A stretch of 11,576 bases of DNA from contig JAFZCF010000101.1 of NCBI GenBank assembly GCA_017552165.1, positions 1 through 11,576 of the forward strand, given 5' to 3'. The notes beneath the pieces were generated by a model. It had not been told where the DNA came from, did no database searches, and worked only from the letters and a program-made list of their open reading frames with translations. Source of the stretch: Clostridia bacterium (GTDB lineage Bacteria; Bacillota_A; Clostridia; Oscillospirales; CAG-272). Both the position numbers and the translations under genes were made by a program. How positions within the stretch are numbered: position 1 is the stretch's first letter; each line of letters starts with the position of its first letter. This document shows positions 1 to 5,200 of the stretch, in pieces.

Positions 1-885
1 GGCGGACCGGCGGGGCTGACCGCGGCCGTCTACGCGAGGCGCCAGGGCAAAAGCGTGCTCGTCATAGAAAAAAACGCCTTCGGCGGGCAGACGGTCTTTT
101 CGCCGAAAATCGAAAACTTCCCGGGATGCACCGAGATAAGCGGCACGGAACTTTCCGACCGCATGGTCGCCCAGGTCATCGAACAGGGCGGCGAGCTGAC
201 AGTCGAGGAGGTCACCGGGATATCCGAGGCTGACGACGGACTCAAAAAGGTCGTCACGGATTTCGGCGAGTATCTCTGCCGCGCCGTCATAATCGCGACG
301 GGAGCCCGCCACCGCATGCTCGGCGTCGAGGGCGAGGAAGAACTCGTCGGGAACGGCATTTCCTTCTGCGCCGTATGCGACGGTGCGTTTTACCGCGACA
401 GGGACGTGCTGCTCATCGGCGGCGGAAACTCCGCGCTCGTCGAGGCCGTCCATCTCGCCGAGCTCTGCCGCACGCTCACGATAGTTCAGAATCTCCCGTA
501 TCTCACGGGAGAGCAAAAACTCATCGAGTCGGTCACGGCGCGCGGGAACGTCAGCGTCATTTACAATTCGGTCGTGAAATCCGTCAGGTCGGAAAACGGC
601 CGCTTCACGGGAGCCGAGCTGCTCAACACCGAGACCGGAGCCGTCGTCCGGGCGGACGCCGACGGCATGTTCGTCGCCATCGGGCTGATCCCGGACACCG
701 AAATGCTCGGCGGCACGGTCGCGCTCGACGGCCGCGGATACGTTTTATCGGACGAAAACTGTCTCACGAACGTCCCCGGAGTTTTCGTGGCCGGCGACTG
801 CCGCGTTAAAAAAATCAGGCAGATCGCGACCGCCTGCGCCGACGGAGCCGTCGCCGCGCTCGCCGCCTGCGACTATATGGGGTGA
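1..885 (+). CDS. trxB: Thioredoxin reductase-like FAD/NAD(P) oxidoreductase, 5' end missing
   Basis: The frame is already open at base 1, so the true start lies outside the window; 294 residues are visible, against about 305-320 for the family. It begins inside the FAD-binding Rossmann loop (GGPAGLTAAVYARR). The redox-active CAVC motif, followed by DG, is at 367-384. The second nucleotide-binding loop, GGGNSA, is at 418-435, and a C-terminal FAD motif (GVFVAGDC) lies near 778-801. Family members pass electrons through FAD and the CxxC disulfide to thioredoxin or a related small protein in the cytoplasm. The HRRxxxR motif that normally binds the NADPH 2'-phosphate is absent: the equivalent stretch at 481-507 reads IVQNLPYLT. 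The electron donor may therefore be NADH or something else, and a partner other than thioredoxin is possible. It ends in TGA 4 nt before the next gene, so the two are probably cotranscribed. Confidence 0.88.
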   Translation, partial: GGPAGLTAAVYARRQGKSVLVIEKNAFGGQTVFSPKIENFPGCTEISGTELSDRMVAQVIEQGGELTVEEVTGISEADDGLKKVVTDFGEYLCRAVIIATGARHRMLGVEGEEELVGNGISFCAVCDGAFYRDRDVLLIGGGNSALVEAVHLAELCRTLTIVQNLPYLTGEQKLIESVTARGNVSVIYNSVVKSVRSENGRFTGAELLNTETGAVVRADADGMFVAIGLIPDTEMLGGTVALDGRGYVLSDENCLTNVPGVFVAGDCRVKKIRQIATACADGAVAALAACDYMG

Positions 886-889
886 AAAC

Positions 890-1573
890 ATGAAACAGGG
901 AGCCGAACTCACGACAGCGATCGTCGATCTTTTGACCGGCCTTGCGCTGATACCTTTTATCATCATACTGCTGAGAAAAAGGCGCGGCCCGCTCGCCGAG
1001 GGGTGGACGCGTCTGCTCATCGCGCTGTCCGCCGCGCATATCGGCGGCTTTGTCGCGCACGCGTTTCTGTGGACCCAGCCGGCCTACGACATATACTGGA
1101 TTTTCCTTTACGCCGCGATGTTTTATCTCCTCGCCTGCGTCGCCGACCTCGCGTTCTTCAAGGCCGGAGGCGCCGAGGCCGGGAAAACGGCGAAAACCGT
1201 TCTGTTTTTCATAATCTGCGCGGCGTTTGCCGTGACCGCGGTTATGAATTTCTTTATTGAAAAAGACATCCTGATCTTCCTCGCCGCGGCCGCTCTTGTC
1301 GGTCTGCCGTCTCTCGCCGTCATCGGATGGGCGGGCGCGAAGGCTCACGACCGCGGAGGCGTGCTCGTGCTCGTTTCGCTCATACCTCTGCTCATCGGCC
1401 TCCCGTTTATGTTCCTTCAGACCGGCGAGGTCATGAGGCCCTTCGGCGTGCCGTTCGACCATAACGGAGTGTGCCACCTTTGTCTGCTCGTCACGCTCGT
1501 CATCGTCGGTTTTGCCGCCCTCAGCGACGCGGCAGCCGAAGAAAAAGCGGTTGCATTATGCGCCGAAAAATGA
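890..1573 (+). CDS. Seven-segment integral membrane protein, unknown function
   Basis: This is a 227-residue, strongly hydrophobic protein with about seven predicted membrane segments near residues 9-28, 40-60, 68-90, 103-122, 127-148, 157-176 and 193-212. Short basic loops (RKRR at 29-32; KAHDR at 151-155) suggest which ends face the cytoplasm. I do not recognise the family. Possible functional residues are H50 and H57 in segment 2 and a D190-H191...C195-H196...C198 cluster at the start of the last segment, which could bind a metal or haem; that is only a suggestion. The ATG is preceded by a G-rich Shine-Dalgarno (GGGG at 879-882) overlapping the end of the thioredoxin reductase gene, and the gap is 4 nt, so the two are likely translationally coupled. 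The last codons overlap the promoter of the tRNA-Ala gene. Confidence 0.8.
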   Translation: MKQGAELTTAIVDLLTGLALIPFIIILLRKRRGPLAEGWTRLLIALSAAHIGGFVAHAFLWTQPAYDIYWIFLYAAMFYLLACVADLAFFKAGGAEAGKTAKTVLFFIICAAFAVTAVMNFFIEKDILIFLAAAALVGLPSLAVIGWAGAKAHDRGGVLVLVSLIPLLIGLPFMFLQTGEVMRPFGVPFDHNGVCHLCLLVTLVIVGFAALSDAAAEEKAVALCAEK

Positions 1574-1579
1574 TATAAT
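1551..1579 (+). promoter_or_regulatory. Sigma-70-type promoter for tRNA-Ala
   Basis: A -35-like TTGCAT (1551-1556) and a perfect -10 TATAAT (1574-1579) are separated by exactly 17 bp. Transcription would start near 1586, about 27 nt before the mature tRNA. The -35 box and most of the spacer lie in the last codons and stop of the membrane-protein gene. The short leader carries two CCGCGG copies (1589-1594 and 1600-1605) that could fold into a small hairpin. Confidence 0.65.
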
Positions 1580-1612
1580 ATTCTCCGTCCGCGGCGCGTC
1601 CGCGGTCGGCAC

Positions 1613-1688
1613 GGGCCATTAGCTCAGCTGGGAGAGCGCAAGGTTCGCAATCTTGAGGTCAGGGGTTCGATCCCCCTATGGTCCACCA
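1613..1688 (+). tRNA. tRNA-Ala (anticodon CGC)
   Basis: A complete cloverleaf is visible. The acceptor stem pairs 1613-1619 with 1678-1684 and includes the G3-U70 wobble (G1615 with T1682), the main alanyl-tRNA synthetase identity element. The D stem is GCTC/GAGC (1622-1625 with 1634-1637). The anticodon stem is CAAGG/TCTTG (1639-1643 with 1651-1655), around the loop TTCGCAA with CGC at 1646-1648. The T stem is AGGGG/CCCCT around TTCGATC (1661-1677). The discriminator A is at 1685 and an encoded CCA at 1686-1688. CGC reads the alanine codon GCG, which is well used in the GC-rich genes here. A tRNA 3' end is a classic integration target, and an AT-rich acquired-looking segment begins just downstream. 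Confidence 0.97.
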
Positions 1689-1692
1689 GAAT

Positions 1693-1733
1693 AGGATTGC
1701 TGTTTTAACAAAGCCAGCAATCCTTTGTTTTTA
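1693..1733 (+). terminator. Intrinsic terminator of tRNA-Ala
   Basis: A perfect 10-bp stem pairs AGGATTGCTG (1693-1702) with CAGCAATCCT (1715-1724) around a 12-nt loop, followed by a T-rich run (1724-1733, TTTGTTTTTA). It lies 4 nt after the tRNA CCA, so the tRNA is probably a monocistronic transcript. Confidence 0.85.
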
Positions 1734-1749
1734 TTCACAAGTGCGGTGT

Positions 1750-1812
1750 GCGTTTAAACGCTTTCCCGTAAAGATCACAAGAAAAAACAATTTTTATCAT
1801 AAATGATCATTT
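1750..1812. promoter_or_regulatory. Two 12-bp palindromes upstream of the HNH gene, possible operators
   Basis: GCGTTTAAACGC (1750-1761) and AAATGATCATTT (1801-1812) are perfect palindromes whose centres are 51 bp apart, in the 160-bp non-coding stretch before the HNH gene. A weak promoter may follow: TTGAAC (1811-1816), 18 bp, TTAAAT (1835-1840), which would place the second palindrome over the -35 box. AT-rich DNA produces such palindromes by chance, so this is a tentative regulatory call. Confidence 0.25.
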
Positions 1813-1898
1813 GAACAAATTCAGGTATTGATTGTTAAATGATTATAGATGCAGTCAAAAAGATTTGAAACGAAGATCTAATGCCGTAGGATAGAACA

Positions 1899-2426
1899 AT
1901 GAATTCGAGCTTGACTGATTTTTTAAAACTGAATAACATCAATATGGATGTCTTATACGACGCACTTCATAAGGATATCCTTGAATCGATTTTATCTAAA
2001 ATATGTGAGTATATGAAAGCAAATGATTCTGCAGATGAAACTATGAGAAACATTTACTTCCGAAATTCCAACGATATTGATGCAGCAAAGCAAATCGTGC
2101 GACACGTTTGTCAGTTATCATTAGCAGAACAGGATTATCTATGGCTGAATGACTGCATTAAAGCGCATATGAAAAAGAAACCTCGTCGCAAACAACTTCC
2201 AGATTCCCTTCGACAAGAATTGTGGAAAAAACAAAAGCAAAAGTGTTATATTTGCGGGAGAGTGCTTCTATCCGAAGAAGGTCACATTGACCACATTGTT
2301 CCGTGGGATTATGTGGGAGATGAATTGGATAACAATTATCAGCTTCTTTGTTCAGATTGCAATTATCATAAAAGCAATCACGTTGCACTAGCTGTACATT
2401 CGCTAATCTTTAAAACAATACGATAA
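1899..2426 (+). CDS. HNH endonuclease-like protein
   Basis: This is a 175-residue cytoplasmic protein. The C-terminal half is a compact HNH/His-Me-finger nuclease domain. It has a zinc pair C116-x2-C119 (CYICG), the catalytic-strand motif HIDHIVP at 129-135 (D131-H132), N145/N146 before LLC, a second zinc pair C151-x2-C154, then N155 and H157-K158. All elements expected of a metal-dependent DNA nickase or nuclease are present, so it looks active. Residues 1-95 are mainly helical with no family I recognise and may bind DNA or a partner; residues 92-99 are strongly basic (KKKPRRKQ). The ATG has only a weak ribosome site (AGGA at 1888-1891). The stop TAA is part of the next gene's Shine-Dalgarno, so the two genes form an operon and are probably translationally coupled. 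Composition is AT-rich, unlike the flanks. Its role is inferred: defence, or a nuclease partner of the DGQHR protein. Confidence 0.85.
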   Translation: MNSSLTDFLKLNNINMDVLYDALHKDILESILSKICEYMKANDSADETMRNIYFRNSNDIDAAKQIVRHVCQLSLAEQDYLWLNDCIKAHMKKKPRRKQLPDSLRQELWKKQKQKCYICGRVLLSEEGHIDHIVPWDYVGDELDNNYQLLCSDCNYHKSNHVALAVHSLIFKTIR

Positions 2427-2437
2427 GGAGAACAACC

Positions 2438-3538
2438 ATGAAAAAAGTTTATCTAATCCCTGTTTCTCAACATGATACTACGTTCTATATTGGGAAATAT
2501 GATCCTAGAAAACTTGTAAAAATGACCGATCCAACTATTGATGTTAATACCCTTCAAGAGGCTCAGAGACCTTTAGATAATAGGCATTTGTTGGAAATCG
2601 CAGATTATGCAAGTCATGATAAGCAAGGGGTCCTTCCTGCATCCATTCTCATTGCAACAAAAGAGACAAATAAGCTGATTGTAAAAAGCGAAGTTGTTTC
2701 TGGCGAAACAAAGTACTATATTGAGTTCCCTGAATCAGAAACTGAATTAGATAGTTATTCGAATACTATCGATGTTATCGATGGGCAACACAGATTATTT
2801 GCTTTCGATGTAAAATATAGAGATCCAGATTTTAAGGATTCAATAAATTATGAAATTCCTTTTTCTATTTTTATAACTCCAACTCTCTTTGTTAGAAGGA
2901 AGCTATTCACCATCACTAATGAAAAGCAGAAAGCAGTTAGTCCTAACCTGTTATTGTACCTGAAAAGCATGCTTGGAATGCTAAATAATGATGAAGAAAC
3001 ATATTTACCTCTTGTACAAGCACTTAACGAAGAAAACATGTCACCGCTAAAAGGGCGGATAATAATTAGTGCCGAAAAGATATCCAAGGGATATAAGGCA
3101 AAAGAGCTCATCAAAATATTTAGCAAAGCAAAACTAGCAGACATTATTATTAGCGGTAATCCTATCAGCAAAGAAAATCTTGTTAAAGCATTAAGCATTT
3201 ATATTCAAGGGTGGGAAAGCCATTATCAGTTATCTTTTAAAAGCCCAGGTACGGAAACTATGACAAAGATAAGTGGCCTTAGATATATTATGCTTTTGTT
3301 TGAAACTTTTTTTGATCATTCAATCAACACTAGAAAGCCATTCGATGTGAATTTTGTCAAAACAGTAATACAGGATCTGGAAAACGCAAAGCAACTTGAT
3401 GAGAATCAGACTTTATTTGATGATTCAATGCTCTTTAGAGGTGAAGGTGCCACGGTTAAACTGGCTAATGATGATGCAAATAGATTAAAAGCCTATCTGG
3501 CAAATAAGGCAACCGATAATTTCAATCCATTGGCATAA
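2438..3538 (+). CDS. DGQHR-domain protein, DndB-like
   Basis: This is a 366-residue soluble protein. The diagnostic DGQHR motif is at 115-119 inside IDVIDGQHRLFAFD. An N-terminal element QRPLDNRHLLEIADYA lies at 43-58, and the downstream FTITNEKQKAVS at 157-168 matches the F-x2-xN-x-KQ signature of the family. The length is close to DndB. DndB proteins regulate DNA phosphorothioation and the related DpdB works in 7-deazaguanine DNA modification; DGQHR proteins also occur alone or near restriction genes. No dndACDE or dpd genes are present here, so a modification role is not supported by context. The tight link to an HNH nuclease suggests a two-protein DNA-targeting unit. The Shine-Dalgarno AAGGAG (2425-2430) overlaps the HNH stop codon, with an 11-nt intergenic gap. 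AT-rich codon use points to recent transfer. Family assignment is firm; function is inference. Confidence 0.88.
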   Translation: MKKVYLIPVSQHDTTFYIGKYDPRKLVKMTDPTIDVNTLQEAQRPLDNRHLLEIADYASHDKQGVLPASILIATKETNKLIVKSEVVSGETKYYIEFPESETELDSYSNTIDVIDGQHRLFAFDVKYRDPDFKDSINYEIPFSIFITPTLFVRRKLFTITNEKQKAVSPNLLLYLKSMLGMLNNDEETYLPLVQALNEENMSPLKGRIIISAEKISKGYKAKELIKIFSKAKLADIIISGNPISKENLVKALSIYIQGWESHYQLSFKSPGTETMTKISGLRYIMLLFETFFDHSINTRKPFDVNFVKTVIQDLENAKQLDENQTLFDDSMLFRGEGATVKLANDDANRLKAYLANKATDNFNPLA

Positions 3539-3684
3539 TGTAAGACCTGTCCTCTGTCAAATACGAAAGGACTGTGATTATTCTCTTTCCTTTTTGTTAC
3601 ACGATAAACAGTAATCGACTTGGCTGCCATTCTATCTAATATACGCACAGGTTGTGTTTCAGAAATTTTAAAGTTAAATATTCA

Positions 3685-3725
3685 AAAAAAGGTCCTGGGC
3701 CGGTATACGGCTCAGGACCTTTTTT
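3685..3725. terminator. Bidirectional intrinsic terminator between convergent genes
   Basis: A 17-bp stem pairs 3685-3701 with 3709-3725, with one G-T wobble (3698 with 3712), around a 7-nt loop. The GC-rich core GGTCCTG/CAGGACC is flanked by an A tract on the left (3684-3690) and a T tract on the right (3720-3725), so it works from either direction. It ends the HNH-DGQHR transcript (plus) and the ATPase transcript (minus). In the rest of the gap (3539-3684 and 3726-3809) I see no convincing gene. Confidence 0.92.
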
Positions 3726-3809
3726 AAATCATTCGGTTTGCTACACTAGCGGGAGAATTTCAGCGGTTTTTCCCGTCGTCTATCATCCGGCTGACGGAAC
3801 GGAGCTGCG

Positions 3810-5036
3810 TCAAATCAGATTCGACGGAACGATCAGCGTGTTCTCATCAAGCGGGAGCACGACATCCGACATACAAATCACGGCGCCGGTGCCGACGGTG
3901 CGCTCGACGCTCTTCAGCACGGAGAAGGATTTCGCCGCGCTTTTATCGGGAGCACTCGATTTCTTGATCTCCACGGGGTGGAGAACGCCGTCCTCCTCGA
4001 TGATCAGATCGATCTCTTTCATTTTATTGTCCCGATAGAAATTGAGGTTAACTTTATTTTTCCCGTACGAGTAATGACGAAGCAGTTCGGCGATCACATA
4101 ATTTTCGTAATAATGACCGCTCGCAGCACCGTTCATCAGCACGTCCCGAGTAGTCCACGACGAAAGATACGCGCAAAAACCGGTATCGCAAAAATACAGT
4201 TTCGGCGTTTTGATCAGGCGTTTCAATTCGTTCGAGGCGTACGGCTCCAGCAGGAAAATGATCCCCATCGACTGTAAAATCTTCACCCAATCCTTCGCAG
4301 TCACGCCGGAAACCCCTGCGGATGCGCCGAGATCGTTATAGTTTACAAGCTGACCGGCAAAGGCGGCGCAGGCACGCAAGAATTTGCGGAAGCCCTCGGT
4401 ATCGGTGATGCCGTAATCGTCCACCGCGTCCCTCATCAGATAGGTCTCGATATAGGAATTGAAATACTCGCCGAGCTGTTCCTCGTCCTTTTCCTGAACG
4501 TCGGGAAGACCGCCGCGCCAGATGTTTTCAAAAGTGGCAAGTATATTGTTCTGCCCGAAAAGTTTTTTTCTCGCCGTCAAGGATTGCAGAGAGAAAACAA
4601 GGTCGTCCCCGAGGTCAACGCCGAACTTTTCTCTTGCGGAAAGGCTGTACATCTTCAGAATACAAAGCCGCCCGGCGAGAGAGTCGCCCGCTTTTTTTAC
4701 CAATTTCTTGCTCTGCGAACCCGTAAGCCAGAACTGCCCGCGCTCATCACTTTCATCGCAAAGAATCTTGATCTCTTCAAAAAGCTCAGGCGCTTTCTGC
4801 ACTTCGTCGATGAGGATAGGCGGTTGATAAGTTTGCAAAAAGAGCTTGGGATCTGTCTGCGCGAACGTGCGAAGCTGGGTATCGTCCATTGTCACATATG
4901 TCCGGTTTTGATCTTTGGCAAGATGTTTCAGCATTGTGGATTTGCCGACCTGCCTCGCTCCTACGACCATGACCGCCTTGAAAGCGGAACTCATATGAAG
5001 AAACTTTCGTTCTAAGTCTCGTTTTATATATTTCAT
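3810..5036 (-). CDS. AAA_14/DUF4143-family ATPase with PD-(D/E)XK-like C-terminus
   Basis: The protein has 408 residues. The Walker A loop GARQVGKST is at 26-34 (K32), Walker B ILIDEVQ at 74-80 (D77, E78), and a sensor-like TGSQ at 105-108. The C-terminal DUF4143 part contains LYFCDTGFCAYL (280-291), YYENYVIAEL (309-318) and a PD-(D/E)XK-like core: E341-I-D343 followed by V-E356-I-K358. These ATPases are common in anaerobic bacteria and archaea, often as stand-alone genes, and their role is poorly known. I chose the ATG at 5036 over the one at 5051. A GAGGG Shine-Dalgarno lies 6 nt upstream of 5036 and none precedes 5051, and MKYIKRDLERK is the usual beginning of the family. It has its own promoter and terminator, so it is monocistronic. 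Composition is closer to the GC-rich host than to the neighbouring AT-rich cassette. Confidence 0.9.
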   Translation of the reverse strand: MKYIKRDLERKFLHMSSAFKAVMVVGARQVGKSTMLKHLAKDQNRTYVTMDDTQLRTFAQTDPKLFLQTYQPPILIDEVQKAPELFEEIKILCDESDERGQFWLTGSQSKKLVKKAGDSLAGRLCILKMYSLSAREKFGVDLGDDLVFSLQSLTARKKLFGQNNILATFENIWRGGLPDVQEKDEEQLGEYFNSYIETYLMRDAVDDYGITDTEGFRKFLRACAAFAGQLVNYNDLGASAGVSGVTAKDWVKILQSMGIIFLLEPYASNELKRLIKTPKLYFCDTGFCAYLSSWTTRDVLMNGAASGHYYENYVIAELLRHYSYGKNKVNLNFYRDNKMKEIDLIIEEDGVLHPVEIKKSSAPDKSAAKSFSVLKSVERTVGTGAVICMSDVVLPLDENTLIVPSNLI

Positions 5037-5042
5037 GGCGAA

Positions 5043-5047
5043 CCCTC
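5043..5047 (-). promoter_or_regulatory. Ribosome binding site deciding the ATPase start
   Basis: GAGGG on the minus strand sits 6 nt before the ATG at 5036. It is too close to the in-frame ATG at 5051 to serve it, which argues for the shorter protein. Confidence 0.7.
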
Positions 5048-5061
5048 GCATGGTGCAATTT

Positions 5062-5075
5062 TAAAGTTCACTTTA
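5062..5075. promoter_or_regulatory. Inverted repeat at the ATPase transcription start, possible operator
   Basis: TAAAGT-TC-ACTTTA is a perfect 6-bp inverted repeat with a 2-bp centre. It touches the last base of the -10 box and covers the expected start site near 5068. A repressor bound here would block initiation, so autoregulation is conceivable. The repeat is short and AT-rich and could be chance. Confidence 0.35.
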
Positions 5076-5103
5076 TTTTAGCACTAAACAATCGGCTTGT
5101 CAA
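5075..5103 (-). promoter_or_regulatory. Sigma-70-type promoter of the ATPase gene
   Basis: On the minus strand a perfect -35 TTGACA (5103-5098) and a -10 TAAAAT (5080-5075, 5 of 6 matches) are separated by exactly 17 bp. Transcription would start near 5068, giving a leader of about 32 nt before the ATG at 5036. This is the strongest promoter in the window. The rest of the gap to the operon end (5104-5200) shows no gene and no clear terminator. Confidence 0.8.
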
Positions 5104-5200
5104 GGTCTTTTATGCAAATATTTGATTTTAGATAGCATTTTTTGCCTCAGTTATTGTACAGAAGCGATTTCCGTTAGACACTAAACGGTCCCGCGCCGGA

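Larger units (their letters stand above)
1739..3684. other. AT-rich, probably acquired segment
   Basis: Base composition drops sharply just after the tRNA-Ala terminator and stays AT-rich through the HNH and DGQHR genes until the bidirectional terminator. Codon use (many AAA, ATT, TTA and AAT codons) contrasts with the GC-ending codons of the genes on both sides. Position next to a tRNA gene fits integration there. However, I saw no integrase, no insertion sequence and no second copy of the tRNA 3' end at the right side, so the mechanism is unknown. Borders are approximate. Confidence 0.6.

Noticed and set aside
815..1477. A 220-codon minus-strand frame opposite the membrane-protein gene
   Set aside because: It is a low-complexity mirror frame rich in Arg and Glu, antisense to a clear membrane protein with a good ribosome site.
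3493..3630. A 45-codon minus-strand frame (ATG at 3630, stop TAG) overlapping the end of the DGQHR gene
   Set aside because: The translation looks protein-like but it has no convincing Shine-Dalgarno or promoter, overlaps the real gene by 46 nt and resembles nothing I know. It may be chance or a fragment of a lost gene.
1679..3810. Direct repeats of the tRNA-Ala 3' end as attachment sites
   Set aside because: I looked for a second copy of the T-arm or acceptor end on the right side of the AT-rich segment and found none.
3652..4038. A 128-codon plus-strand frame over the terminator and the end of the ATPase gene
   Set aside because: It reads straight through a strong intrinsic terminator and is antisense to the ATPase; its first part is non-coding in composition.
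5127..5200. A possible terminator after the glycosidase-like gene (CCGTT/AACGG hairpin on the minus strand)
   Set aside because: The stem is only about 5 bp with an 8-nt loop and no T run follows it.
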